From Pseudomonas sp. GD03944 (lineage in GTDB: Bacteria > Pseudomonadota > Gammaproteobacteria > Pseudomonadales > Pseudomonadaceae), in the NCBI RefSeq assembly GCF_029839275.1, contig NZ_JAOCAH010000018.1, positions 1 through 64,000 of the forward strand: a stretch of DNA of 64,000 nt, read 5' to 3'. The notes beneath the pieces are model-generated. The model searched no databases and had not been told where the DNA came from. It was given only the letters and a program-made list of their open reading frames with translations. Positions 1 through 8,140 of this stretch are shown here, piece after piece. How positions within the stretch are numbered: position 1 is the stretch's first letter; each line of letters begins with the position of its first letter. The translations under genes and the position numbers were made by a program.

Positions 1-613
1 TTGTCATAACTCGCTCACGCAGCTTGGGCAGCCGCGCCAGCCAACCGGCGACAGCTGGCACGCGCATTAGCAAAAGCACCGTCCCTGCAAGCGCATAGAA
101 AGCCCATTCCCGTAAATCCGCACGCACCACCCAGAGCATATGCACCAGGGCCAGGACGAGAATCGGATAGACCAGCCGATGCAACTGCTTCCAGCGCCGG
201 CCAAGTGCTCGCACGCTGTAGCGATTGGAGGTGACCGCCAAGGCCAGCAATCCCAACAGTGCCGACGCACCAACGATGATATAGGGACGCTCGCCCAGAT
301 CGATCAGCAACTGCCCCATATCGAGTCCCACCAGGAACACCGCATAGGCTGCCAGGTGCAGCAGCGCATAAGTGAAGCACCACAGCCCCAGCTGTCGACG
401 AATAGCGATCCAACCACCCCATCCGGTCATCTGACGCAAAGGCGTCATGGCCAGCGTCAGCAGCAACAGGATCAACGCCCCCAAGCCCAGGCGCTCCACC
501 AGCACCTTGCCGGGGTCCGCCCCCAGCGCGAAGATCCAGGCCTGGTACAGCCAGTACAACGGGAACACCAACGCCCCCACGAACACTGCGCACCGCCACA
601 GCCGATAGCGCAT
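1..613 (-). CDS. msrQ: MsrQ, haem-binding membrane subunit of the MsrPQ system (3' end cut by window edge)
   Basis: MsrQ is the inner-membrane b-haem protein that passes electrons from the quinone pool to periplasmic MsrP for repair of oxidised methionine. The ATG at 613 overlaps the msrP stop codon (ATGA), so the two genes are translationally coupled. The reading frame is open to base 1 for 204 codons with no stop, which is about the usual family length (around 200), so only the last few codons are likely to be missing. The N-terminus begins MRYRLWRCAVF and is followed by hydrophobic segments typical of ferric-reductase-like membrane proteins. The assignment rests on the msrP partner, length and hydrophobicity. 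Confidence 0.88.
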   Translation of the reverse strand, partial: MRYRLWRCAVFVGALVFPLYWLYQAWIFALGADPGKVLVERLGLGALILLLLTLAMTPLRQMTGWGGWIAIRRQLGLWCFTYALLHLAAYAVFLVGLDMGQLLIDLGERPYIIVGASALLGLLALAVTSNRYSVRALGRRWKQLHRLVYPILVLALVHMLWVVRADLREWAFYALAGTVLLLMRVPAVAGWLARLPKLRERVMT

Positions 614-1620
614 CAGTAGTTCTTCCGCAGATCGAGACCGGCGTACAGATCGGCCACCTCGTCGTAGCCGTTGAACATACGGGTGGGCATGACATTCGGA
701 CTGAACAGGCTGCTCGGCAAACGACGCTCACGCGCCTGCGTCCAGCGCGGATGATCGACCTCGGGGTTCACGTTGGCATAGAAGCCATACTCTTCCGGCG
801 CCAGTGCTTCCCAAGTTGTGGTCGGCGCCTCACGCACCAAGCTGATACGCACGATCGATTTGATGCTCTTGAATCCATACTTCCAGGGCACGACCAGACG
901 CAAAGGCGCCCCGTTCTGCGCCGGCAGCACCCGGCCATACATGCCCACGGCCAGGATTGTCAGCGGATGCATCGCCTCATCCAGCCGCAAGCCTTCCACG
1001 TAAGGCCATTTGATCAAGGAGAACCCTGAACGCTGCCCCGGCATGCGCTCAGGATCGACGAGCGTTTCGAAACGGACGAACTTGGCATTGCCGTTGGGAT
1101 CAGCCTGCTTGATCAGTTCGCCAAGCGGAAAACCGAGCCATGGAATGACCATCGACCACGCTTCGACACAGCGCAAACGGTAGATGCGCTCCTCCAACTG
1201 GTGAGGCTTGACCAAGTCTTCCACACCATAACGTCCTGGCTTGTTGACCTCACCATCGACCATGACCGTCCAGGGCTCGACTTTCATGGCACCGGCGTTT
1301 CGCGCCGGGTCACCCTTGTCAGGCCCGAACTCATAGAAGTTGTTGTAGTGCGTGGCGTCCTTGAACGGCGTGAGCTTCTCGTCGCCGGCGGTAACGGCCT
1401 GCCAGCGGGTCTTCTCGAGCTTCTGTGCGAACCAGTCAGGCGCTGCAGCCGGCTCGACATCGGCGTAGCGCGCCATGTCGGCACGGGCCGAAACAGGGAG
1501 CATGGAGAGCGCCGCGAGCCCACCCGCCGCTGACAGCAGCCGACGACGAGACAGGTAGATGGATTCGGGAGTGACTTCAGACTCGTGCGAGGCTGAAGCA
1601 GGGGGGATGCGAATAAGCAT
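613..1620 (-). CDS. msrP: MsrP, molybdopterin protein-methionine-sulfoxide reductase
   Basis: This 335-residue periplasmic molybdoenzyme (YedY/MsrP family) reduces methionine sulfoxide in envelope proteins, with electrons from MsrQ. A twin-arginine signal is visible: SRRRLL at about residues 24-29, a hydrophobic stretch, then an Ala-x-Ala cleavage region near residue 46. That fits export of a folded cofactor-containing protein. The segment RLRCVEAWSMVIPW holds the Cys that ligates molybdenum in this family. It is the first gene of a two-gene unit with msrQ, with one-base stop/start overlap. The 62-bp gap to pssA leaves room for its own promoter. Confidence 0.94.
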   Translation of the reverse strand: MLIRIPPASASHESEVTPESIYLSRRRLLSAAGGLAALSMLPVSARADMARYADVEPAAAPDWFAQKLEKTRWQAVTAGDEKLTPFKDATHYNNFYEFGPDKGDPARNAGAMKVEPWTVMVDGEVNKPGRYGVEDLVKPHQLEERIYRLRCVEAWSMVIPWLGFPLGELIKQADPNGNAKFVRFETLVDPERMPGQRSGFSLIKWPYVEGLRLDEAMHPLTILAVGMYGRVLPAQNGAPLRLVVPWKYGFKSIKSIVRISLVREAPTTTWEALAPEEYGFYANVNPEVDHPRWTQARERRLPSSLFSPNVMPTRMFNGYDEVADLYAGLDLRKNY

Positions 1621-1682
1621 GACAGCTCCGCAGCGACAGGAATGGATGCGCCTGTAGACCGCGGAGCCGGGAGGAAATTACA

Positions 1683-2498
1683 TCACTCGACGCTCTTACG
1701 GCGACGCAGTTGCAACAAATACTGCACAGGGCCTGATGCAGCATACGCCAGGAAGATGATCAGCAGAATCCGGGGTGGGTCGCTGAAGACGACCGCGAAG
1801 ACCAATACCACCGCCAGGATCGCCACGAACGGCACGCGACCTTTCAAGTCGAGGTCCTTGAAACTGTTGTACTTGATATTACTGACCATGAGCATGCCGG
1901 CTGCAGCGACGAGTATCGCGACTGCGAAGGCCATGTTCGATCCTTTGATGCCGAAGTCGCTGAACGCCCATACGGTTCCCGCCACCACGCCAGCGGCTGC
2001 CGGACTGGCCAAACCGATGAAATAGCGTTTGTCGGTACTGCCGATCTGAGTGTTGAAGCGCGCCAGGCGCAACGCTGCGCCGGCCACATAGATGAAGGCC
2101 ACCATCCAGCCGACCTTACCCATGCTGCCCAGCGCCCATTCGAACGCCAACAGCGCAGGCGCCACGCCGAACGCCACCATGTCGGACAACGAATCGTACT
2201 CGGCACCAAAGGCGCTCTGCGTGTTGGTCAGGCGAGCGACACGGCCGTCGAGGCTATCGAGCACCATGGCGACGAATACGGCGGCAGCAGCCACGTAGAA
2301 GTTGCCGTTCATGGCGTTGATGATGGCGTAGAACCCGGCGAACAGATTGGCCGTGGTGAACAGGTTCGGCAGCAGGTAGATGCCACGGTGGCGAACCTTG
2401 CGCCCGTCGGCGTCATGCCCTTCCTCGACATGCTCATCAATGGGCAACAGGCTATCCGCATCGGGGGCCGATTTGGGCTCTTCTGGACGTTCGCTCAT
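1683..2498 (-). CDS. pssA: CDP-diacylglycerol--serine O-phosphatidyltransferase
   Basis: PssA makes phosphatidylserine, the precursor of phosphatidylethanolamine, from CDP-diacylglycerol and L-serine. The CDP-alcohol phosphatidyltransferase signature D-G-x2-A-R-x8-G-x3-D-x3-D is intact, starting at DGRVAR and ending in EYDSLSD. Several hydrophobic membrane segments follow. The 271-residue length and the charged cytoplasmic N-terminus (MSERPEEPKSAPDADSL) suit the membrane-bound type found in many proteobacteria. It lies downstream of ilvC on the same strand but behind the ilvC terminator, so it is probably transcribed on its own. Confidence 0.95.
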   Translation of the reverse strand: MSERPEEPKSAPDADSLLPIDEHVEEGHDADGRKVRHRGIYLLPNLFTTANLFAGFYAIINAMNGNFYVAAAAVFVAMVLDSLDGRVARLTNTQSAFGAEYDSLSDMVAFGVAPALLAFEWALGSMGKVGWMVAFIYVAGAALRLARFNTQIGSTDKRYFIGLASPAAAGVVAGTVWAFSDFGIKGSNMAFAVAILVAAAGMLMVSNIKYNSFKDLDLKGRVPFVAILAVVLVFAVVFSDPPRILLIIFLAYAASGPVQYLLQLRRRKSVE

Positions 2499-2610
2499 GA
2501 ACTACACCTTGCAACGGGTTTGAAGAATTTCGACAGGCGCCCTCCAACGAGGTTCGAGGGATGTCCTGACACAACGATCAGGCTTTATACCAGAAGCCTT
2601 GCGTCATAAC

Positions 2611-2640
2611 GAAAAAACGCGGCCATGGCCGCGTTTTTTC
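2611..2640 (-). terminator. Intrinsic terminator after ilvC
   Basis: A perfect 30-base palindrome has the GC core ACGCGGCC/GGCCGCGT flanked by A6 on one side and T6 on the other. It lies 17 bp beyond the ilvC stop and before pssA. It can form a strong hairpin followed by a U run on the ilvC transcript. Confidence 0.9.
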
Positions 2641-2656
2641 AGAACATCGGAAGGCC

Positions 2657-3673
2657 TTAGTTCTTAGCCTTGTCGACGATCTTGTTGGCAGCGATCCACG
2701 GCATCATGGCGCGCAGCTTCTCACCGACCACTTCGATGCCATGAGCGGCATTGTTGCGGCGGTAGGCGGTCATGGAAGCATAGTTGCTCGCACCTTCCTG
2801 GATGAACATCTTCGCGTATTCACCGTTCTGGATACGCTTCAGGGCGTTGCGCATGGCTTCGCGGGACTGCTCATTGATCACTTCCGGACCGGTGACGTAC
2901 TCACCGTACTCGGCGTTGTTGGAGATCGAGTAGTTCATATTGGCGATGCCGCCTTCGAACATCAGGTCAACGATCAGCTTCAGCTCGTGCAGGCACTCGA
3001 AGTAAGCCATTTCAGGGGCATAGCCCGCTTCGACCAGGGTGTCGAAGCCAGCCTTGACCAGCTCCACGCAACCGCCGCACAGAACGGCCTGCTCGCCGAA
3101 CAGGTCGGTTTCGGTCTCGTCCTTGAAGGTGGTTTCGATGATGCCGGTGCGGCCACCGCCAACGCCGGAGGCGTAGGACAGAGCGACGTTCTTGGCGTTG
3201 CCGGAGGCGTCCTGGTAAACCGCGATCAGGTCAGGAATACCGCCGCCCTTGACGAACTCGGTACGCACGGTGTGGCCCGGGGCTTTCGGCGCGATCATGA
3301 TCACGTCGAGATCGGCGCGCGGAACGACCTGGTTGTAATGGATCGAGAAGCCGTGGGAGAAGGCCAGGGTGGCCCCTTTCTTGATGTTCGGCTCGATCTC
3401 GTTCTTGTACAGCGTGCCCTGGAATTCGTCCGGAGTCAGGATCATGACGAGGTCGGCGGAAGCGACAGCAGTGGCCACGTCGGCAACTTTCAGGCCGTGG
3501 GCTTCTGCCTTGGCAACGGTGGCCGAGCCTTTACGCAGACCGACAGTGACATCTACACCGGAGTCCTTCAGGTTGCACGCCTGTGCATGGCCCTGGGAAC
3601 CGTAACCGATGATGGCAACTTTCTTGCCCTGGATGATCGAGAGGTCACAGTCTTTGTCGTAATAAACTTTCAT
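2657..3673 (-). CDS. ilvC: Ketol-acid reductoisomerase (NADP+)
   Basis: IlvC converts acetolactate or acetohydroxybutyrate to the dihydroxy acids in valine, isoleucine and leucine synthesis. The chosen start gives MKVYYDKDCDLS and 338 residues, the normal class I length. A longer in-frame opening to 3796 is promoter DNA, not protein. The Rossmann motif GYGSQGHAQACNLKDSG is present, as is the C-terminal knotted domain with FFECLHELKLIVDL-like sequence (here YFECLHELKLIVDL). It is divergent from ilvY, the classical arrangement in which IlvY activates ilvC when substrate accumulates. It is therefore separated from ilvBN. Confidence 0.97.
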   Translation of the reverse strand: MKVYYDKDCDLSIIQGKKVAIIGYGSQGHAQACNLKDSGVDVTVGLRKGSATVAKAEAHGLKVADVATAVASADLVMILTPDEFQGTLYKNEIEPNIKKGATLAFSHGFSIHYNQVVPRADLDVIMIAPKAPGHTVRTEFVKGGGIPDLIAVYQDASGNAKNVALSYASGVGGGRTGIIETTFKDETETDLFGEQAVLCGGCVELVKAGFDTLVEAGYAPEMAYFECLHELKLIVDLMFEGGIANMNYSISNNAEYGEYVTGPEVINEQSREAMRNALKRIQNGEYAKMFIQEGASNYASMTAYRRNNAAHGIEVVGEKLRAMMPWIAANKIVDKAKN

Positions 3674-3798
3674 GTTCTTGGCTCTTTTGGTCGAAAGGGA
3701 TGGGTGCACGCACCGCGACAAAAGCACCTTAAGTGATCCTGCCCGTTGCGTAAAATGATATATTTGCAACACAACATGCCGAAAAATGAAATGCAAAA
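3674..3798. promoter_or_regulatory. ilvC-ilvY divergent promoter region with likely IlvY operator
   Basis: The 125-bp gap between the two divergent starts is AT-rich near ilvY. It contains the inverted repeat GTTGC (3745-3749) and GCAAC (3766-3770) with 16 bp between, plus an ATATATTTGCAA segment that resembles the TTGCAA-type half sites of E. coli IlvY operators. This suits a LysR-type activator that controls ilvC and itself from one site. The exact -10 and -35 boxes are not clear by eye. Confidence 0.6.
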
Positions 3799-4680
3799 AT
3801 GGACAGCCACGCCCTCAGGCTCTTTCTTTCCCTGGCCGACAACCTGCACTTCGGCAAAACCAGCCGTGAACAGCATGTCAGCCCTTCCGCACTCAGCCGC
3901 AGCATCAAGCAGCTCGAAGAAGAGCTCGGCGCCCCGCTCTTCTTGCGCGACAACCGCTCGGTCCGCCTGACCCGCGAAGGGCAACAGTTCCGTGAATACG
4001 CGAGCGAGGTCTTGAACGGCTGGCAGGCCATTCGCCAGGCATTCAAGCAGGACCAGTTGATCCTGCATGGCGAACTCTCTCTCTACTGCTCGGTTACCGC
4101 CAGCTACAGTTTCCTCTATGACATCCTGAGCAGTTTCCGGCAGGACTACCCACGCATCGAAATGAAGCTGCACACCGGCGACCCGGCAAAAGCTGTCGAA
4201 CGCGTGCAGGAAGGCCTGGAAGACCTGGCCATCGGCGCCCGCCCCGACAGCCTGCCGGCCGGGATCGCGTTTCAATCGATTGCCCGCTCCGAGCTGTGCT
4301 TCATTGGCCCGCAGTCTCCTCAGTTGCTGAATGAGGACCAGTTGAAGAACCCGAGCGCCGCCAGTTGGCGGGACGTGCCGATGATTCTCTCGGAAGAGGG
4401 CTTGGCGCGAACCCGCACTGACCGCTGGCTGAAAAGCCACAACATCAAACCGCGGATCTACGCCCAAGTGAGCGGCAACGAAGCCATCGTCAGCATGGTG
4501 AGCCTGGGGTTCGGTATCGGCGTGGTGCCGCAGATCGTGCTCGACAACAGCCCTCTGACGGCGCGCATTCGTATCTACGACATCCAACCGCCGCTGACCG
4601 CCTACGACATCGGTCTGTTCGCCCTGGAAAAGCGTCTCAAGGACCCGCTGATCGCGGCCTTCTGGAACCGCCAGCCATAA
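3799..4680 (+). CDS. ilvY: IlvY, LysR-type activator of ilvC
   Basis: This 293-residue LysR-family regulator has an N-terminal winged helix-turn-helix (FLSLADNLHFGKTSREQHVSPSALSRSIKQLEE as split segments over residues 9-41) that closely resembles E. coli IlvY, including the HFGK and HVSPSALSR elements. A periplasmic-binding-like effector domain follows. In enterobacteria IlvY activates ilvC in response to acetolactate or acetohydroxybutyrate. The divergent placement next to ilvC supports the same role. It is convergent with ilvN, with a shared terminator between. No strong ribosome-binding site precedes the ATG, so expression may be low. Confidence 0.87.
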   Translation: MDSHALRLFLSLADNLHFGKTSREQHVSPSALSRSIKQLEEELGAPLFLRDNRSVRLTREGQQFREYASEVLNGWQAIRQAFKQDQLILHGELSLYCSVTASYSFLYDILSSFRQDYPRIEMKLHTGDPAKAVERVQEGLEDLAIGARPDSLPAGIAFQSIARSELCFIGPQSPQLLNEDQLKNPSAASWRDVPMILSEEGLARTRTDRWLKSHNIKPRIYAQVSGNEAIVSMVSLGFGIGVVPQIVLDNSPLTARIRIYDIQPPLTAYDIGLFALEKRLKDPLIAAFWNRQP

Positions 4681-4687
4681 ATTTCGG

Positions 4688-4722
4688 AAAAAAAAGCCCC
4701 GCACGAAGCGGGGCCCTTTTTT
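4688..4722. terminator. Bidirectional terminator between ilvY and ilvN
   Basis: The stem GCCCCGC (4696-4702)/GCGGGGC (4708-4714) with loop ACGAA is flanked by an A run (4688-4695) and a T run (4716-4722). It can therefore end both the ilvY and the ilvN transcripts. Confidence 0.9.
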
Positions 4723-4731
4723 ACAGAACGA

Positions 4732-5223
4732 TCAGATACTCAGTACCTTGTCGCCCCGGGCAATGCCGGTAACACCGCTACGCACGGTCTCCAGGATCGA
4801 CGCAGTGCCGATAGCCTGGATGAAGCTGTCCAGCTTGTCGCTCGTGCCAGCCAATTGAATGGTGTACACGCTGCTGGTCACATCGACGATCTGCCCGCGG
4901 AAGATGTCGGTGGTGCGTTTGACTTCGGCGCGCTGAGCGCCCGTCGCCTTGACCTTCACCAGCATCAGCTCGCGCTCGATGTGCGCGCTTTCCGACAGGT
5001 CGACCAGTTTGACCACCTCGACCAGCTTGTTGAGGTTCTTGGTGATCTGCTCGATGACCTCATCATGCCCTACGGTGGTCAGCGTCAGACGCGACAGGGT
5101 CGGGTCTTCGGTCGGCGCCACGGTGAGGCTTTCGATGTTGTAGTTGCGTTGCGAGAACAGACCCACCACGCGGGACAGTGCGCCGGGCTCGTTTTCCAGC
5201 AGCAGGGAAATAATGTGTCGCAT
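4732..5223 (-). CDS. ilvN: Acetolactate synthase small (regulatory) subunit
   Basis: This 163-residue regulatory subunit of acetohydroxyacid synthase carries the N-terminal ACT domain MRHIISLLLENEPGALSRVV and the C-terminal IlvN/IlvH domain. It binds valine for feedback inhibition and activates the large subunit. The family start MRHII at 5223 was preferred over an upstream in-frame start inside ilvB. Only 2 bp separate it from the ilvB stop, so the two are translationally coupled. The large and small subunits are co-transcribed, but ilvC is not contiguous because ilvY intervenes. Confidence 0.96.
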   Translation of the reverse strand: MRHIISLLLENEPGALSRVVGLFSQRNYNIESLTVAPTEDPTLSRLTLTTVGHDEVIEQITKNLNKLVEVVKLVDLSESAHIERELMLVKVKATGAQRAEVKRTTDIFRGQIVDVTSSVYTIQLAGTSDKLDSFIQAIGTASILETVRSGVTGIARGDKVLSI

Positions 5224-5225
5224 GG

Positions 5226-6950
5226 TTAGGTACGCTCCGTCTTGCTCAGCCACATATCGCGCATCGAGCCGTCTCTGATCTGCATCGGATAGACGTGCTC
5301 ACTGGTATCGACCTGGATATCGAGGAACACCAGTCGATCCTTCATGGCGAAGGCTTCGGCCATCTTCGACTTGAGGTCTTTCAGGTCAGTGATGCGGATA
5401 CCGACATGGCCATAGGCCTCGGCCAGTTTGACGAAGTCCGGCAGCGACTCCATGTAGGAGTGCGAGTGACGGCTGCTGTACATCATGTCCTGCCACTGAC
5501 GCACCATACCGAGGGCGCCATTGTTCAGGTTGACGATCTTCACCGGCAGGCCGTACTGCATGCAGGTCGACAGCTCCTGGATATTCATCTGGATGCTGCC
5601 TTCACCGGTCACGCACGCGACGTCGTCGTCGGGGAAGCTCAACTTCACACCCATGGCCGCCGGGAAACCGAAGCCCATGGTGCCCAGGCCGCCGGAGTTG
5701 ATCCAGCGATTGGGCTTGTTGAAGCGGTAGTATTGCGCCGCGAACATCTGGTGCTGACCCACGTCGGAGGTCACGAAGGCGTCGCCATTGGTGACTTCGC
5801 ACAGGGTCTCGATCACGGTCTGCGGCTTGATGATGCTGCCGTCGCCCTTCTCGTACGGGAAGGTGCCGCGGCTGCCGCGCCACTCTTCGATCTGCTTCCA
5901 CCAACTGGCCAGCGCTTCCTTGTTCAGGTGCTCGCCGATTTCCTTGAGGATGGCGACCATCTCGGTCAGGACGCTGTCCACCGGGCCAACGATCGGGACG
6001 TCTGCCTTGATGGTCTTGGAAATGGAGGCCGGGTCGATGTCGATGTGGATGATCTTGGCGTTCGGGCAGAACTTGCTCGGGCCGTTGATCACGCGGTCAT
6101 CGAAACGCGCGCCGACCGCGAGGATCACGTCGGCATGGTGCATGGCCAGGTTGGCGGTGTAGCTGCCGTGCATGCCCAGCATGCCCAGGAACTGACGGTC
6201 GGTGCCTGGGTAGCCACCCAGGCCCATCAGGGTGTTGGTCACCGGCAGGTTGAGCATTTGTGCCAGCTCGGTCAGCGGCGCGGCAGCGCCCCCCATGATC
6301 ACGCCACCGCCCGAATAGACCATCGGGCGCTTGGCGCTCAGCAGCATTTCGGCGGCCTTGCGGATCTGGCCGGAATGGCCACGCAGGGCCGGGCTGTACG
6401 AGCGCAGCTTGACCTTCTTCGGGTAGACGTATTCGAACTTCTCTGCCGGGTTGGTCATGTCCTTCGGAATGTCCACGACAACCGGACCTGGACGGCCGGA
6501 CTGCGCCAGGTAGAACGCTTTTTTCAGGACTTCTGGAATTTCCGATGCGTGCTTGATCATGAAGCTGTGCTTCACGATCGGCCGGGAGATACCGATCATG
6601 TCGGTTTCCTGGAAGGCATCGGTACCGACCATGTTGCTCGGCACCTGGCCAGACAGCACGACCATCGGAATGGAGTCCATGTAGGCCGTGGCGATACCGG
6701 TGATGGCGTTGGTCGCGCCAGGTCCGGAAGTCACCAGCACCACACCGGCCTTGCCGGTCGCGCGGGCGTAGCCGTCCGCCATGTGGGTAGCCGCCTGCTC
6801 GTGACGAACCAGGATGTGATTCACTTCCGGCTCTTTGAACAGGGCATCGTAGATGTGCAGGAGGGCACCACCCGGGTACCCGTAGATATTCTTAACGCCT
6901 TCGTCACGCAGAAAGCGGACGACCATTTCAGCGCCGGATAAAAGCTCCAC
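5226..6950 (-). CDS. ilvB: Acetolactate synthase large (catalytic) subunit
   Basis: This is the thiamine-diphosphate enzyme that condenses pyruvate with pyruvate or 2-oxobutyrate, the first step of branched-chain amino acid synthesis. Visible family features are GYPGGALLHIYDAL, the catalytic Glu in RHEQAATHMADGYAR, the FAD-linked middle domain, and the ThDP motif GEGSIQMNIQEL. A GTG start at 6950 (giving MELLSGAEMVV, 574 residues) was chosen because GAGGTG sits a few bases upstream as a ribosome-binding site. An in-frame GTG at 6959 would place the start inside that site. It is first gene of ilvBN with a long structured leader. Confidence 0.95.
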   Translation of the reverse strand: MELLSGAEMVVRFLRDEGVKNIYGYPGGALLHIYDALFKEPEVNHILVRHEQAATHMADGYARATGKAGVVLVTSGPGATNAITGIATAYMDSIPMVVLSGQVPSNMVGTDAFQETDMIGISRPIVKHSFMIKHASEIPEVLKKAFYLAQSGRPGPVVVDIPKDMTNPAEKFEYVYPKKVKLRSYSPALRGHSGQIRKAAEMLLSAKRPMVYSGGGVIMGGAAAPLTELAQMLNLPVTNTLMGLGGYPGTDRQFLGMLGMHGSYTANLAMHHADVILAVGARFDDRVINGPSKFCPNAKIIHIDIDPASISKTIKADVPIVGPVDSVLTEMVAILKEIGEHLNKEALASWWKQIEEWRGSRGTFPYEKGDGSIIKPQTVIETLCEVTNGDAFVTSDVGQHQMFAAQYYRFNKPNRWINSGGLGTMGFGFPAAMGVKLSFPDDDVACVTGEGSIQMNIQELSTCMQYGLPVKIVNLNNGALGMVRQWQDMMYSSRHSHSYMESLPDFVKLAEAYGHVGIRITDLKDLKSKMAEAFAMKDRLVFLDIQVDTSEHVYPMQIRDGSMRDMWLSKTERT

Positions 6951-7260
6951 GTTGTTCACCTCTAAAACGCCAGAAAACCGCCCACCGGGGACGGCCTAAG
7001 ATAGGTTTACTGCTAGCAGAGCATGAGCGACGGTGGTCGCCGACTACGTCAGCTACTACTGAGCAAGTATTGGGAACGCCCCAAAGTGTTGTGGGGTTTT
7101 CCCACCCAGCGCGAGGTAACGCGTTGCGGGTGTAACAAAGGTCGGCGTGGGTAACGCCTCATGTCTGCTGAGCTAAAGCCTGCTTGCGGCCGACTCCACT
7201 ACAGCGAGCATTGGATTGTTGGGATTAGGCAAGAGCAAGTCAAGTAGTCCTTAACGGATT
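6951..7260 (-). promoter_or_regulatory. ilvB leader with hairpins and possible attenuator
   Basis: About 300 bp without a gene precedes ilvB. Read on the minus strand, a TTGACT box at about 7239-7244 with a poor -10 17 bp on suggests a distal promoter. A long hairpin occupies 7071-7104: TGGGAA..CCCCA pairing with TGGGG..TTCCCA around an 8-base loop. Close to the gene a GC stem (6978-6983 with 6989-6994) is followed on the minus strand by TTTT, like a weak attenuator. A 12-codon frame MLAVVESAASRL follows the promoter, but it lacks a ribosome-binding site. The structure is seen; attenuation by branched-chain amino acids is inferred. Confidence 0.45.
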
Positions 7261-7354
7261 CTGTCATCTTCCGCTGTGACGTAGCGCAGAATGAAGATTC
7301 GATTGTTTTGGGTATAGTAACCATCAGGTTTCGCAGCTCTTAAAAGGAAACAGC

Positions 7355-7792
7355 ATGCGCCGCATGATTCTCACCAGTAGCTTGCTGCTCGCCCTGAGCG
7401 CATCTGCCATGGCCAGCCAGGTCTACAAATGGGTCGATGAACAAGGTGTGACCCACTTCGGCTCACAGCCACCGCAGGGCCAGCAGGCGACCTCGGTCAA
7501 TACCTCGACAGCCCAGCCCAAGACGACCACCCCGCCACCGCCCGCGCCGACCTTCGACAGCGTGGCCGACCCCAAACAGGCGGAATATGATGAGAAAGTG
7601 AAAAAGGAAGTGGCACACACGGAAGCGGAACTGAGAAAGTTCTGCGACAGCATGCGCAGCAACCTCGCGCAGTTGAACAACAACCCACGCGTCGAATTCG
7701 AAGTGAACGGTGAAGTCCGCCGGATGACGGAAGAAGAGCGTCAGAAGCAAATCAACGACGCGAAGAAATCGATCAGCGAAAACTGCAAGTAA
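7355..7792 (+). CDS. DUF4124 domain periplasmic protein
   Basis: This 145-residue exported protein has an N-terminal signal peptide (MRRMILTSSLLLALSASAMA) followed at once by the DUF4124 motif QVYKWVDEQGVTHFGSQPP. A Thr/Pro-rich linker with a run of prolines comes next. The C-terminal half is rich in Lys and Glu, probably helical, and ends with Cys residues at RKFCDSM and SENCK that could pair. DUF4124 proteins are common in Pseudomonas envelopes and have no defined enzyme activity. A good ribosome-binding site (AAAAGGAAA) precedes the ATG, and TATAGT at 7313-7318 could be the -10 box. Confidence 0.85.
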   Translation: MRRMILTSSLLLALSASAMASQVYKWVDEQGVTHFGSQPPQGQQATSVNTSTAQPKTTTPPPPAPTFDSVADPKQAEYDEKVKKEVAHTEAELRKFCDSMRSNLAQLNNNPRVEFEVNGEVRRMTEEERQKQINDAKKSISENCK

Positions 7793-7810
7793 GGCAGGCG
7801 GTGCGCAGCT

Positions 7811-8140
7811 TCAGGCTGCGCCACCAATCAACCCGTCAAACTCGCCGAGTAGCATGACCACACCTTTCGCGCGAGTGCCCCGCTCGGCCAATGCCTGCTC
7901 AGCCATTGGCTGGATGCCGGAAACTTTCGGCAGTGCAGCCCCCCTCTCCAGCAAGACCTTCATCCGCGGCAGAAAAATCCACTGCAACCACTCTTCGAAG
8001 GCCATGCTGTCGACGCAGAACGGTTCTTGGCTGGCCAACGCCTTCGCACTGGGCGAAGCCTCCGACCACCAGCCCTGCTGACGCAGCTCTCGCTCGATCA
8101 GCAGCAGAAGTTCTGCAATCTGGGGCGTACGCGCATCCAT
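7811..8140 (-). CDS. YqcC family protein
   Basis: This 109-residue protein matches the small YqcC (DUF446) family. Signs are IAELLLLIERELRQQGWW near the N-terminus, then PFCVDSMAFEEWLQWIFLPRM, then a Gly/Pro turn and a helical end with MAEQAL. The function is unknown; related genes often sit next to pseudouridine synthase or cell-envelope genes. Its ATG overlaps the lpoP stop by one base (ATGA), so it is the last gene of an mrcB-lpoP-yqcC unit. Confidence 0.85.
   Translation of the reverse strand: MDARTPQIAELLLLIERELRQQGWWSEASPSAKALASQEPFCVDSMAFEEWLQWIFLPRMKVLLERGAALPKVSGIQPMAEQALAERGTRAKGVVMLLGEFDGLIGGAA

Noticed and set aside
2741..3736. A 331-codon frame opposite ilvC
   Set aside because: Antisense shadow of a highly conserved gene with no recognisable domain.
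5295..6941. A 548-codon open frame on the plus strand opposite ilvB
   Set aside because: Antisense of a conserved gene, His/Arg-rich with no domain or ribosome-binding site; ilvB is certain.
7055..7168. A 37-codon leader peptide frame on the minus strand upstream of ilvB (MRRYPRRPLL...)
   Set aside because: No ribosome-binding site and no run of branched-chain codons; mentioned only as part of the leader.
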